Shown here one piece after another: positions 9,029 to 17,531 of a stretch of 42,809 nt of DNA; position 1 is the first letter of the stretch, and each line of letters begins with the position of its first letter. Source of the DNA: JAYWIG01 sp043789035 (lineage in GTDB: Bacteria; Pseudomonadota; Gammaproteobacteria; Burkholderiales; Burkholderiaceae_E); NCBI GenBank assembly GCA_043789035.1, contig JAYWIG010000216.1, positions 1-42,809 of the forward strand, written 5' to 3'. The notes beneath the pieces are model-generated. The model did not search any database. It saw nothing but the letters and a program-made list of their open reading frames with translations, and was not told where the DNA came from. The position numbers and the translations under genes are program-made.

Positions 9029-9127
9029 GCTCAAAATACCAGCGTGAATTCGATTGAATTGTGGGCACGCAGCCCTAAGCAAGTTGAAGTCTCGAAGATG
9101 ATTGCCATCTACAAGATTCAATAAAGC

Positions 9128-9841
9128 TTAAACGCCCAAGTACTTTGAAACAATTTCGGGTGCCGACGATAACTCGGTACTCGACCCTCGCCAAGCGATA
9201 CTGCCCTTGTCCATAATTGCGTGTTTATCGGCAAGCGGCAATATCGATTTCAAATTCTTGTCAATCACTATCATTGCTTGACCATCGCCTTTTAACGTTG
9301 CTAAGCAAGCCCAAATCTCATCACGAATAATCGGCGCTAATCCCTCAGTTGCTTCGTCGAGAATCAGTAGCCTCGGATTCGTCATCAGTGCTCGACCAAT
9401 TGCCAACATCTGCTGCTCGCCGCCAGACATTTTTGAGGCGAATTGTTTGGTGCGCTCTTGCAATCGTGGAAATAGGGTGTAGACCCTAGGTAATGTCCAA
9501 GGCGAACTTGATGCGTTCTTTGTTGAACGAGTCGCGATAAGATTCTCTTCAACCGTAAGGGTTGGAAATACTTGTCTGCCCTCGGGTACTAAGCCCATGC
9601 CTGCTTGACCAATGCGATGCGCAGCAATACCGGATATGTTTTGGCCATTGAATACAATGCGCCCGCTGCTTGGTTTCAGTAAGCCAGTCAGGCACTTCAC
9701 CAAGGTTGATTTGCCCATGCCGTTGCGACCGAGCAAAGTCACGAGTTCACCTTTTTTTAGCTGCAGATCGACGCCGAATAACACTTGGCTTGCACCGTAA
9801 CCAGCAGTGAGCTTTTCTATATTGAGTAAGTCACCGCTCAT
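9128..9841 (-). CDS. livF: LIV/HAAT-type ABC importer, ATP-binding protein (LivF-like)
   Basis: The second ATPase of a branched-chain-amino-acid/aromatic-acid-type ABC importer, 237 residues. It has Walker A Gly-Arg-Asn-Gly-Met-Gly-Lys-Ser-Thr, the signature Met-Ser-Gly-Gly-Glu-Gln-Gln-Met, Walker B Leu-Leu-Ile-Leu-Asp-Glu-Ala-Thr-Glu-Gly and the LivF-type Leu-Val-Pro-Glu-Gly-Arg-Gln-Val-Phe. The frame runs 26 codons further upstream, but those codons overlap livG; the ATG at 9839-9841, one base after the livG stop, is preferred. It is the last gene of the Rieske/ABC operon. No clear terminator is seen in the 99 bases between its stop and the convergent lipoprotein gene. Confidence 0.93.
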   Translation of the reverse strand: MSGDLLNIEKLTAGYGASQVLFGVDLQLKKGELVTLLGRNGMGKSTLVKCLTGLLKPSSGRIVFNGQNISGIAAHRIGQAGMGLVPEGRQVFPTLTVEENLIATRSTKNASSSPWTLPRVYTLFPRLQERTKQFASKMSGGEQQMLAIGRALMTNPRLLILDEATEGLAPIIRDEIWACLATLKGDGQAMIVIDKNLKSILPLADKHAIMDKGSIAWRGSSTELSSAPEIVSKYLGV

Positions 9842-9842
9842 G

Positions 9843-10619
9843 TCAATGCGCTTCCTCGCCAAGATAAGCGGTGCGTACTTGTGGGTCATTCTTAATTTGT
9901 TCAGCGTTGCCAGTTGCAATCACTTTGCCATATACGAGCACGCTAATGCGATTGGCTAAGTTGAATACTGCATTCATGTCATGCTCAATCAAGAGCATTG
10001 GATATTGCGACTTTAAGCCTGCAAGCAAAGAAATCATTTGCTCGCTCTCGGCACCGCTCATGCCTGCCAATGGTTCATCAAGCAATAAGAACTTAGGTTT
10101 CAAGGCCAGGGCCATTGCTAACTCTAATTGACGATGCTCACCATGGGCCATTACTGACGCGGGTGTGTGGGCTTTTGACGTTAGGCCAGTCGCTTCTAGC
10201 GCAGCTTCGGCAGTGGCTTTGGTTTGTGCCTGGGCCATAAACTGCTTCCAAGCCCGAAAGTGTATGCCAGCGACTGATGCGTTATCGCGATTGTTTCGCG
10301 CAAGGGCGGCCACCATCACGTTCTCAAGCGCTGTGAAATCTTTACATACTTGAGTAATTTGGTATGAGCGTGCCAAGCCAAGATTTGCGCGCTGAGATAC
10401 CGATGTTTTCGAGACGTCGTTACCTTCAATAAACACTTGGCCTTCGTCGGGTTTAATCTCTCCGCATAGTTGGCCAATCAAAGTTGATTTTCCTGCCCCG
10501 TTTGGACCTATCAATGCGTGAATTTCACCAGGGAATAACGTGAGGCTAACGTTATCAGTGGCCAGCAAACCGCCGAAGCGTTTAACTAAAGCTTTCGTTT
10601 CAAGTAAAGGCGCTCTCAT
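9843..10619 (-). CDS. livG: LIV/HAAT-type ABC importer, ATP-binding protein (LivG-like)
   Basis: The first ATPase of the importer, 258 residues. Walker A is Gly-Pro-Asn-Gly-Ala-Gly-Lys-Ser-Thr, Walker B Phe-Leu-Leu-Leu-Asp-Glu-Pro-Leu-Ala-Gly-Met, and the His-Asp-Met switch segment follows. The ABC signature position reads Met-Ala-His-Gly-Glu-His-Arg-Gln-Leu-Glu, as is common in LivG. A TTG one codon upstream exists, but the ATG at 10617-10619 overlaps the livM stop as TGATG, which suggests coupled translation. Confidence 0.93.
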   Translation of the reverse strand: MRAPLLETKALVKRFGGLLATDNVSLTLFPGEIHALIGPNGAGKSTLIGQLCGEIKPDEGQVFIEGNDVSKTSVSQRANLGLARSYQITQVCKDFTALENVMVAALARNNRDNASVAGIHFRAWKQFMAQAQTKATAEAALEATGLTSKAHTPASVMAHGEHRQLELAMALALKPKFLLLDEPLAGMSGAESEQMISLLAGLKSQYPMLLIEHDMNAVFNLANRISVLVYGKVIATGNAEQIKNDPQVRTAYLGEEAH

Positions 10620-11575
10620 CAATGGCCTCCAACAGAGTTCTTATTCTTGTCCCCAAACAGTGAACCGTAGATGCCTTTGCGTGCTGTCAATACGATAAGC
10701 ACAATTGCAATACCCAAGGGTGCCATCCAATGCTGAGTTAACCCAGACAACCATTCTTCAAATAGCAGCAAACCAGCCGCACCAACAATCGGGCCGATGA
10801 TTGTTCCCATGCCACCTAAAACAATCATCACCACCATGTCGCCTGATACGGTCCATGCGCTGTATGACGGTGAGGTATAAGAAGTAAGGTTAGCAAGCAG
10901 GAAACCTGCAATGCTGGTAATCATGGCCGAGATGACATAGGCTGCCAGCTTATACCCGCGAACGTTGTAACCCATAGACAACATGCGCCGCTCGTTTTGC
11001 TTAATACCTCGCAAGGTGTAACCGAAGGGGGACTGCACCAGCCGATAGAGGCCGTAAGTTGTTAGGCATAGAAATACAAAGATCAGGCCGTACAGCACAT
11101 AGTTGTTCGCCAAATCGAAAGGCATCATCGCCGATCGGGCTTCTAAGCGAATGCCATCGTCACCCCCGTATTGTTTGAGTGAAATACCTAAGTAGAAAGC
11201 CATTTGTGCGAAAGCCAAGGTAATCATGATGAAGGCCATGCCGGTGGTGCGCAGCACGATTAGACCGGTCAAGAATGCAACGATAGCCGAAACCATCAAT
11301 GCGACACTGATATGTGCCCAACCATTCGTCAAGCCATGAAAGCTGCTAATGCCAACTGCATAAGCACCGATGGCTAAAAACAGTGCGTGCCCTAAGCTGA
11401 CTAAGCCGGTATAGCCCACCAACAAATTCACTGCGGACGCTGCAATCGCATAGACCATGATGCGACCAAACAAGGTGAGGTAGAACGTTTCTTTAAAGAA
11501 ATAGGCGTAAGCGGGTACCAGCGCAAGAAACAAGAACAGGCAAGTGACAAAGAGTTTTTTTAACGACGAATTCAT
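10619..11575 (-). CDS. livM: LIV/HAAT-type ABC importer, permease (LivM-like)
   Basis: A 318-residue inner-membrane permease with many hydrophobic segments and the family stretches Leu-Val-Gly-Tyr-Thr-Gly-Leu-Val-Ser-Leu-Gly-His-Ala and Val-Ile-Leu-Gly-Gly-Met-Gly-Thr-Ile-Ile-Gly-Pro, the latter being the cytoplasmic coupling segment that meets the ATPases. It pairs with LivH as the second half of the translocation channel. Three bases separate it from the livH stop. Confidence 0.93.
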   Translation of the reverse strand: MNSSLKKLFVTCLFLFLALVPAYAYFFKETFYLTLFGRIMVYAIAASAVNLLVGYTGLVSLGHALFLAIGAYAVGISSFHGLTNGWAHISVALMVSAIVAFLTGLIVLRTTGMAFIMITLAFAQMAFYLGISLKQYGGDDGIRLEARSAMMPFDLANNYVLYGLIFVFLCLTTYGLYRLVQSPFGYTLRGIKQNERRMLSMGYNVRGYKLAAYVISAMITSIAGFLLANLTSYTSPSYSAWTVSGDMVVMIVLGGMGTIIGPIVGAAGLLLFEEWLSGLTQHWMAPLGIAIVLIVLTARKGIYGSLFGDKNKNSVGGH

Positions 11576-11578
11576 TGC

Positions 11579-12502
11579 TTACTTGCTCACGTTCGCCGGA
11601 AATAGGCCATCAGGTTTGAACGCCAAAACACCCGCCATCAAAATGTAAATCAACATTGAGGCTAACGCCGGGCCAGCGGCTTGAGCGGTATTCAAATCCA
11701 TGATCTGCCCCATCCAAATCGGTAAGAACGTGCGGCCCATGGTTTCCACCACGCCGATGATCAAAGCACCTAAGAATGCGCCGCGAATCGAGCCAATGCC
11801 TCCAACGATGATCACCACCAGGGTTTGAATCAAAATCGATTCACCCATACCAGCTTGAACTGAAAGTATTGGCGCAGCCATCACACCTGCCAAACCCGCT
11901 AAGCCTGCGCCCAGCGCAAAAATAGCCGTATTCAATAACCCGATGTTGACACCCAATGCTGCAACGATAGGCGCATGAGTAGCCCCCGCACGAATCAACA
12001 TGCCTACGCGAGTTTTAACGATGAGCCAATACAACCCAATCGCTACCGATAATCCAACGGCAATAATCGCGAAGCGAAATGAGGCATAAGAAAACCCCGC
12101 AAATTCCACTGTACCGTTTAACCACTCCGGTGGTTGTGCGTAGAGCGGCGAGGCGCCCCAAATAATACGAACCATTTCGTTAGAAAACAAAATCAAACCG
12201 AAAGTTGCAAGAACTTGATCTAGATGGTCACGGTTGTAAAGACGGCCTAAGGCAAGCTTTTCAATGATTACACCAAGCAGCATGGAGCCGACTACGCCAG
12301 CTAGTGCGCCCAGCATGAAGGAACCGGTTTTAGCGGTAACAACGGCGGCGAAATAAGCACCCATCATATAGAGGGAGCCATGCGCCAAATTCACGAAATT
12401 CATAATGCCAAACACCAGCGTTAAGCCAGCAGCCAGCAAGAAAAGTAAAACACCCAGCTGCAATCCGTTGAGCAACTGGGTAAGTAAGAGCTGAAACGTC
12501 AT
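11579..12502 (-). CDS. livH: LIV/HAAT-type ABC importer, permease (LivH-like)
   Basis: A 307-residue inner-membrane permease. The N-terminal Leu-Leu-Asn-Gly-Leu-Gln-Leu-Gly and Phe-Gly-Ile-Met-Asn-Phe-Val-Asn-Leu-Ala-His-Gly stretches and the Val-Val-Ile-Val-Gly-Gly-Ile-Gly-Ser-Ile-Arg-Gly coupling loop are standard for LivH. It starts directly after the stop of the binding-protein gene with no gap. Together with LivM it forms the channel for the substrate delivered by the binding protein upstream. Confidence 0.93.
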   Translation of the reverse strand: MTFQLLLTQLLNGLQLGVLLFLLAAGLTLVFGIMNFVNLAHGSLYMMGAYFAAVVTAKTGSFMLGALAGVVGSMLLGVIIEKLALGRLYNRDHLDQVLATFGLILFSNEMVRIIWGASPLYAQPPEWLNGTVEFAGFSYASFRFAIIAVGLSVAIGLYWLIVKTRVGMLIRAGATHAPIVAALGVNIGLLNTAIFALGAGLAGLAGVMAAPILSVQAGMGESILIQTLVVIIVGGIGSIRGAFLGALIIGVVETMGRTFLPIWMGQIMDLNTAQAAGPALASMLIYILMAGVLAFKPDGLFPANVSK

Positions 12503-13687
12503 TTACTTCATAGAGCATTTATCGAAGTAAGCATCCTTATCGGCCTTCAAAGGCGTGGATACAGTCTTCAAAGTGTAGCGGCCTTGCGCGTCTTTCACTG
12601 ATTCGAAAATATGCAAATCTTGAATCGGGAAGTTGTTGCTATTGAATTTGAAGTCGCCGCGTACTGATTTGAAGTCTGCTGCTTTCAATGCGGTTTGGAA
12701 GGCCTTCTTATCCTCAACCTTGCCGCCTACTTTGCGAATTGCGCTGTCGAGTAGTAACGCTGAATCGTAAGCTTGTGCAGCATACTGTGAAGGAATACGC
12801 TTGTACTTGGCTTCAAATTCTTTTACAAATTTTTCATTTGTTGGGTTCTTGAAGTCTGGGCCCCAAAACGTGCCAGATAACACGCCAAGGGAGGCATCGC
12901 CCATCGCAGGTAAGCCGATCCCATCGGTGGTCGATGAAGTTAACAACGTGATTTTGCTTTTCAAACCGGCTTGCGCAAATTGCTTGACGAAGTTAATGCC
13001 CATGCCACCCGGCAAAAATGCAAACACTGCCGTTGGCTGTGCTGCTGCAATTTGTGCCAACTCGCTTGAGAAGTCGCTAGTGTTTAGCGCCGGGTAGAGC
13101 TCGTTCACTACCGGGGTTTGGTAGTAGCGTTTAAAGCCAGCGATGAAATCTTTACCAGCTTGGTAGTTAGGCGCAATCGCAACAATTTTGGTTAAGCCTT
13201 TATCGGTGGCATATTTACCTACGACTTCAGCTTGTTGGTCGTTCTGCCAAGAAGTCGAAAAGTAGTAGGGGGAACACTGCGCGCCGGCAATGGGCGATGG
13301 GCCAGCATTCGAGCCGATCAAGAATACTTCTTTTTCAGTAATCTTCTTGTGAACGGCCATCATAATATTCGAAAATGTAATGCCAGTAATGATAGGTACA
13401 CGCTCTTTTTCGAGCAGCTTATCGACGACTTGTACGGCCACTTCAGGCTTGAGCTGGCTGTCTTCACGCAAAATTTGAACTGGTACGCCACCTAAGCGGC
13501 CGCCGTTGGCTTCGACAACCAACATGAAGGCATCATATTGATCTTGGCCGAGAGCGCCTTGAGGGCCTGAGAGCTCGGCGACGAAACCGATTTTTAAAGG
13601 GGTTTGCGCGTTAGCGATATGCGCCGCGCTTAATGCTACGCCACAGGCCAATGCCAATTTAGAAAGTTTGTTTAAAGTCGTTTTCAA
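12503..13687 (-). CDS. ABC importer periplasmic substrate-binding protein (LIV-BP/aromatic type)
   Basis: A 394-residue periplasmic type I binding protein with a clear signal peptide (Lys-rich start, hydrophobic core, Ala-Asn-Ala cleavage before Gln-Thr). The mature start Leu-Lys-Ile-Gly-Phe-Val-Ala-Glu-Leu-Ser-Gly-Pro is typical of the Peripla_BP_6 family. The start is a TTG at 13685-13687, supported by an AGGAGA ribosome site four bases upstream. Its place in the same operon as the Rieske hydroxylase suggests that it binds the aromatic acid which that enzyme attacks; this is inference from context, since the fold alone does not separate amino acids from aromatics. Confidence 0.9.
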   Translation of the reverse strand: MKTTLNKLSKLALACGVALSAAHIANAQTPLKIGFVAELSGPQGALGQDQYDAFMLVVEANGGRLGGVPVQILREDSQLKPEVAVQVVDKLLEKERVPIITGITFSNIMMAVHKKITEKEVFLIGSNAGPSPIAGAQCSPYYFSTSWQNDQQAEVVGKYATDKGLTKIVAIAPNYQAGKDFIAGFKRYYQTPVVNELYPALNTSDFSSELAQIAAAQPTAVFAFLPGGMGINFVKQFAQAGLKSKITLLTSSTTDGIGLPAMGDASLGVLSGTFWGPDFKNPTNEKFVKEFEAKYKRIPSQYAAQAYDSALLLDSAIRKVGGKVEDKKAFQTALKAADFKSVRGDFKFNSNNFPIQDLHIFESVKDAQGRYTLKTVSTPLKADKDAYFDKCSMK

Positions 13688-13754
13688 TTTGTCTCCTACT
13701 AGTCAATGCAATACAAAATCATAATCAGCTCAAAGGTTAGCACAGTCTTGCCGC

Positions 13755-14456
13755 TTAATCTAAGGTTCCAATATTCAGTGAAATTTCTGAAACACCATCA
13801 ACTCGCCCAGTAATTTTGTCGCCGGGTAGCACTGCGTTTACGCCTTCTGGGGTACCCGTATAGATCAAATCACCAGATTTTAGGTGGTAGAACTTCGATA
13901 AATCTTCGATAATTTCGCGAATGTTCCAGATCAACTTGTCTACGTCTGAAGACTGCTTCGTAATGCCGTTGACTTCGAGTGCTATGGCACCGCTGTCGAT
14001 GATTTTGGCTTCCATGGGCACGATTTCACTGATAACCGAGGAGTTCTCAACGTCCTTACCTAAATCCCACGGGCGACCTTTGTCGCGAGCGACGAGTTGC
14101 AAGTCGCGGCGAGTCATGTCTAGCCCGGTTGCGTAGCCGTAGATCAACTCGTGAGCGTCTTCAGGTTTAACGCGAAAACCAGCTTTGCCAATGGCAACTA
14201 CCAGCTCCATTTCGAAGTGGTAGTTCTTCGTCTCTGGAGGGTAAGGAATGGTTGCGCCACTGGGCGTTATGCTGTGCGGTGATTTCGTAAAGTAGAAAGG
14301 GTGTTCAACGGATTTGTCCACCGGCTTGCCCATCTCGACTGCGTGCGCATGGTAATTGCGGCCTACGAAAAATAATCGGTTGACAGGAAATAATTCGGGC
14401 CTGCCGCGAATTGCAACAGATGGAGTTTTTGGTGGTGGAAAGATGTAGGTACTCAT
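13755..14456 (-). CDS. Fumarylacetoacetate-hydrolase-family enzyme, fumarylpyruvate-hydrolase-like
   Basis: A 233-residue FAH-fold enzyme. Its start (Tyr-Ile-Phe-Pro-Pro-Pro, then Phe-Pro-Val-Asn-Arg-Leu-Phe-Phe-Val-Gly-Arg-Asn-Tyr) and the Glu-Met-Glu-Leu-Val-Val-Ala-Ile-Gly metal-ligand strand closely resemble the fumarylpyruvate hydrolases (NagK type) of gentisate pathways, which split fumarylpyruvate into fumarate and pyruvate. It is one base downstream of the Rieske ferredoxin gene. The oddity is that neither gentisate dioxygenase nor maleylpyruvate isomerase is in the window, so the ring-cleavage product it acts on is either made by enzymes encoded elsewhere or differs from fumarylpyruvate. 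Confidence 0.85.
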   Translation of the reverse strand: MSTYIFPPPKTPSVAIRGRPELFPVNRLFFVGRNYHAHAVEMGKPVDKSVEHPFYFTKSPHSITPSGATIPYPPETKNYHFEMELVVAIGKAGFRVKPEDAHELIYGYATGLDMTRRDLQLVARDKGRPWDLGKDVENSSVISEIVPMEAKIIDSGAIALEVNGITKQSSDVDKLIWNIREIIEDLSKFYHLKSGDLIYTGTPEGVNAVLPGDKITGRVDGVSEISLNIGTLD

Positions 14457-14457
14457 A

Positions 14458-14775
14458 TCAATGGTTTTTTAAGTTAAGCAGGACTCTGCCATTTTCAATT
14501 TTTACAGGCCATGATTTCACGGGTTCTGTCGCTGGGCCACAAGTGACTGATCCATCGCGTACATCAAATAGCGCTTGATGAAAAGGGCATTCAACCAGGT
14601 AACCAGCGACAAAGCCATCACACAATTTGGCATGGCCATGTGTACAGACGTTATCAATGGCGTAAAGGCCATCGTCGAGTTTGAATAAGCCAATTTCATG
14701 GTCTTGCACTTCGACGGCAATGCCCACACCTTCGAAAAGATCTCCCTCGGAAGCAACGTCTGTCCAGTTGGTCAT
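14458..14775 (-). CDS. Rieske-type [2Fe-2S] ferredoxin of the aromatic hydroxylase
   Basis: A 105-residue Rieske ferredoxin that passes electrons to the terminal oxygenase. The cluster ligands are visible as Cys44-Thr-His46 and Cys63-Pro-Phe-His66, the usual C-x-H ... C-x2-H pattern. An open frame extends 16 codons upstream into the small-subunit gene; the ATG at 14773-14775 overlaps that gene's stop as ATGA and is preferred. No NAD(P)H-ferredoxin reductase gene (NagAa type) is in the operon or elsewhere in the window. Confidence 0.92.
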   Translation of the reverse strand: MTNWTDVASEGDLFEGVGIAVEVQDHEIGLFKLDDGLYAIDNVCTHGHAKLCDGFVAGYLVECPFHQALFDVRDGSVTCGPATEPVKSWPVKIENGRVLLNLKNH

Positions 14776-15245
14776 ATCGGGTAGATGATCGAGTTGGGAA
14801 TCATTTCGCTGTCGTAGATACATAAGCGCTCTTCGAACTTCAATCCGTTCGGTGTTTGCACGATGGTGTCGATATAACGTCCGACGTTGTAAACAGTGCT
14901 TTCTTTATCGAGTTTGGTACGAAAAACCGCATAGTTGGCTTCGCAGTGGATTCGGTCTTCATCAACCTTTCGAACAAAGGGCGCGCCCACGACGTGACGC
15001 TGATAGTAAGGATCGTGATAAATAGTTTCGGTGATGCCATAAACTCGATCTATCAGCATCGCCTTGCTTGAGAAAAATAAGGTAGCCAACGGAAAGCCGC
15101 GTTCGTAATTTTCGCGGGGCTGGAGTTTATAGACGCATTTCTCTGTAAAAAACTCTGGCCATAAATCCCATTTGCCACTATCTACTGCTATTGTGTAGTC
15201 GGCATAGAGCTGTTGGATGGCAAACCAAGTTGGCATGTCAACCAT
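14772..15245 (-). CDS. Rieske aromatic hydroxylase, small (beta) subunit, NagH-like
   Basis: A 157-residue SnoaL/cone-like beta subunit of a ring-hydroxylating oxygenase. The Ser-Gly-Lys-Trp-Asp-Leu-Trp-Pro-Glu-Phe-Phe-Thr-Glu segment and Pro-Arg-Glu-Asn-Tyr-Glu-Arg-Gly are typical of the NagH/salicylate 5-hydroxylase small subunit. Beta subunits are mostly structural. The frame is open nine codons more, but the ATG at 15243-15245 falls two bases after the large-subunit stop and gives the family start Met-Val-Asp-Met-Pro-Thr-Trp. Confidence 0.9.
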   Translation of the reverse strand: MVDMPTWFAIQQLYADYTIAVDSGKWDLWPEFFTEKCVYKLQPRENYERGFPLATLFFSSKAMLIDRVYGITETIYHDPYYQRHVVGAPFVRKVDEDRIHCEANYAVFRTKLDKESTVYNVGRYIDTIVQTPNGLKFEERLCIYDSEMIPNSIIYPI

Positions 15246-15247
15246 GA

Positions 15248-16498
15248 TTAATCTTCCATCACTTTTTGCCAATATTCATACATACCGCGAATCAAGGTTT
15301 CGGTCACCATGTGATCGGTTTCAGCGATGTCGCGCCCACCCATTTCAACCAAGGTTCGATGCGCTGGTTTTTTCTCAAAAGAGGTTTGCGAAAACTCGAT
15401 CACTTCACCGTCGTCTGCTGATACGAAACCAGCCGGGCCAAACAAGTTGGCTTGGTTTAATCGACGTGCCGTCATTTCTTCGGTATCGTCGGCAAAGCCA
15501 AAGTGTGTCCATATGAAGTCGAAAGCACCATGCCCATCGGGTTGGATGTGACGGGTCGAAACACTATTAATTTGCTGCTGAAATATAACGCTTGGGAATA
15601 GCGTCAGCATCACTGCAGTGGGGCCTTCCCACCATGGTTCTTGCACGATGTCGAGAAAGCTCGGGTCATGCAGTTTCATGCTTTCTTTGAAGCTACTGAC
15701 CTGCGTCACTTGTTGCTTCTCGCCTGTAGCTGGCGCTGTTCCCCGCGTTGAAATCATCGCGGCATGGCGATGGTGATCGTCCATCAACAATGACGATTTA
15801 TTGTCAGCACGCCATAGACCAAACGTTACAAACCACGTATGTAACAAGCCGGGATGGTAGGGGTCTTTGATGTTTTCTTGCATGAGTTTCCAGTTGCCTG
15901 GAATGCGCTGCCGGTTGTAGCCCAATATCGTGAGCTTGCGGCCGTTAAACAAGCGATCAAAGTATTTCAGAATCGTCGGGCCAAGGTACTCTTCTAACGA
16001 CTCGACGTCGTGATCGAACGATGCAAAAACCACTCCGCCACGAGTAGCCACTCTTAGTTTTGTAAGGCCATGATCTTTAGTGTTAAAGTCCGCTGGCATA
16101 CCGCCGTTGACTTTGCCTTCTTGGCGTACGCCGCGTCGAAATGGAACGCCTTGCAGATTACCTTCGAGCGTGTAAGTCCATTGGTGATAGGGGCAGACTA
16201 ATTCCTTTTTGTTGCCATGCCTTTCGCGGCAGAAGGCGACGCCGCGATGGGCGCACATGTTCTCGACCACATGCAATTGCTCATCAAGGGCACGAGTTAG
16301 GATAACGGAGCGCTCGCCAACAACAGTGCGTTTGAAATCGCCTGCGTTTGGCACTTCGGCTTCCAGGCCGATATAGCTCCAGTGGTTTTTGTAAAAAAAA
16401 CGTTCGAGCTCTTTTACGTGCAGGGCTTCATCGGTATAAACAGCAAATGGGATACGGCTAGTATCACTGCGTTCCCAATGAATTGGTTGTTCCTGCAT
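15248..16498 (-). CDS. Rieske aromatic hydroxylase, large (alpha) subunit, salicylate 5-hydroxylase (NagG)-like
   Basis: A 416-residue terminal oxygenase alpha subunit. The Rieske centre is Cys82-Ala-His84 and Cys102-Pro-Tyr-His105. The mononuclear iron site shows Asp212-Pro-Tyr-His215 and His220, with the conserved Asp that bridges electron transfer between subunits. Overall order and motifs, including the N-terminal Ile-Pro-Phe-Ala-Val-Tyr and Asn-Trp-Lys-Leu-Met-Gln-Glu-Asn, resemble NagG, which hydroxylates salicylate to gentisate; related enzymes take other ortho-substituted benzoates such as anthranilate. First gene of the minus-strand operon; an NahR/NagR-like regulator is transcribed divergently from the 97-base gap. 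Confidence 0.9.
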   Translation of the reverse strand: MQEQPIHWERSDTSRIPFAVYTDEALHVKELERFFYKNHWSYIGLEAEVPNAGDFKRTVVGERSVILTRALDEQLHVVENMCAHRGVAFCRERHGNKKELVCPYHQWTYTLEGNLQGVPFRRGVRQEGKVNGGMPADFNTKDHGLTKLRVATRGGVVFASFDHDVESLEEYLGPTILKYFDRLFNGRKLTILGYNRQRIPGNWKLMQENIKDPYHPGLLHTWFVTFGLWRADNKSSLLMDDHHRHAAMISTRGTAPATGEKQQVTQVSSFKESMKLHDPSFLDIVQEPWWEGPTAVMLTLFPSVIFQQQINSVSTRHIQPDGHGAFDFIWTHFGFADDTEEMTARRLNQANLFGPAGFVSADDGEVIEFSQTSFEKKPAHRTLVEMGGRDIAETDHMVTETLIRGMYEYWQKVMED

Positions 16499-16541
16499 GG
16501 TGCTCCCTTTATCTCTATCAGATGATTATTCCTAAAATTTC

Positions 16542-16582
16542 ACTCATTAGTAAATCGAATTGTTTATATAATGAGTATTCAT
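16542..16582. promoter_or_regulatory. Probable LysR operator between the Rieske operon and its regulator
   Basis: The 97-base divergent gap holds a perfect 8-base inverted repeat, ACTCATTA (16542-16549) and TAATGAGT (16569-16576), 19 bases apart. Overlapping its right arm is a second dyad, ATGAGTATTCAT (16571-16582), with the T-N-A layout LysR regulators like. The AT-rich sequence between is a likely promoter for one or both directions. Assignment to the LysR product at 16596 is inference from position. Confidence 0.5.
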
Positions 16583-16595
16583 AAACCAAATAACT

Positions 16596-17531
16596 ATGAA
16601 TCTATCTAGGCTGGACTTAAATTTGCTTGTAGTGCTTCATCACCTGCTTTTGCAAAAGCAGGTGTCGAAGGTTGCTCAAGTTTTGGCGATGAGCCAACCT
16701 GCGGTAAGCAGTGCATTGGGGCGTTTGCGCTCGGCCCTTGGAGATGAGCTATTTGTGCGTACCCAATACGGTATGGAGCCAACCCCTTATGCTTTGAGTT
16801 TGTCCCAACCCGTTGCTCAGGCATTAGACGGTTTGCAGCAAGCGTTGAATGTGCGAGCAGCGTTCGATCCTGCGATTAACGAGAGAAATTTCAGCATCGC
16901 TATGACCGATGTCGGTGAGATGTATTTTCTACCCGTGCTAATTGATGCATTGGGTAAATCTGCCCCCGCAGTGACGTTACAGGTGGTAAGTGTTGCCCAA
17001 ACGACATTGAAGGAAGACATGGCCGCAGGACGCATCGACCTTGCGTTGGGCTTGTTACCACAGCTGCAAGCTGGATTCTTTCAGCAAGGGCTATTTCGAC
17101 AAAAATACGTGTGCTTGCTAAGGGAAAATCATCCATTGGCACTGAAAAAAAACTTGAGCTTGGCGGCTTTCGCAAAAGCAACACATGTGCGTATCGCCGC
17201 AGCCGGCACCGGGCATGGGCGAGTCGATACTGCGCTTGAGAAACAAAAACTATTTCGACAGTTTAGGCTGACGGTGCCGCACTATGTTGCCCTGGGCGAT
17301 GTGCTTCAGCATTCAGATTTAATCGCCACCGTGCCTGAGCGCTTTGCGGACCGTATTTTGCTTCCCTACAATTTAGTGAAACGCAACTTGCCGATAGCTG
17401 TTGATGAAAGTGCCATTCATCAGTTTTGGCATGGTCGACTTCATCGCGACGCTGGTCACCAATGGTTGCGGGGATTTGTGAATGACTTGTTTGGCGACAA
17501 CAAAAAACTGAAAGAAGAAGTACCCGTTTAA
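16596..17531 (+). CDS. LysR-family regulator, NahR/NagR-like
   Basis: A 311-residue LysR regulator. The N-terminal winged helix starts Asn-Leu-Ser-Arg-Leu-Asp-Leu-Asn-Leu-Leu-Val-Val-Leu, with the helix-turn-helix near Val-Ser-Lys-Val-Ala-Gln-Val-Leu-Ala-Met-Ser-Gln-Pro-Ala-Val-Ser, and then Thr-Gln-Tyr-Gly-Met-Glu-Pro-Thr-Pro-Tyr-Ala, a stretch typical of the NahR/NagR/NodD branch. That branch activates salicylate pathways with salicylate as the inducer, which agrees with the NagG-like enzyme it faces. Its last four bases overlap the convergent 3-hydroxyanthranilate dioxygenase gene, so the two transcripts could interfere. Confidence 0.9.
   Translation: MNLSRLDLNLLVVLHHLLLQKQVSKVAQVLAMSQPAVSSALGRLRSALGDELFVRTQYGMEPTPYALSLSQPVAQALDGLQQALNVRAAFDPAINERNFSIAMTDVGEMYFLPVLIDALGKSAPAVTLQVVSVAQTTLKEDMAAGRIDLALGLLPQLQAGFFQQGLFRQKYVCLLRENHPLALKKNLSLAAFAKATHVRIAAAGTGHGRVDTALEKQKLFRQFRLTVPHYVALGDVLQHSDLIATVPERFADRILLPYNLVKRNLPIAVDESAIHQFWHGRLHRDAGHQWLRGFVNDLFGDNKKLKEEVPV

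Noticed and set aside
9029..9127. Bidirectional terminator between the lipoprotein and livF genes
   Set aside because: I looked for a stem followed by T in either direction and found no convincing one.
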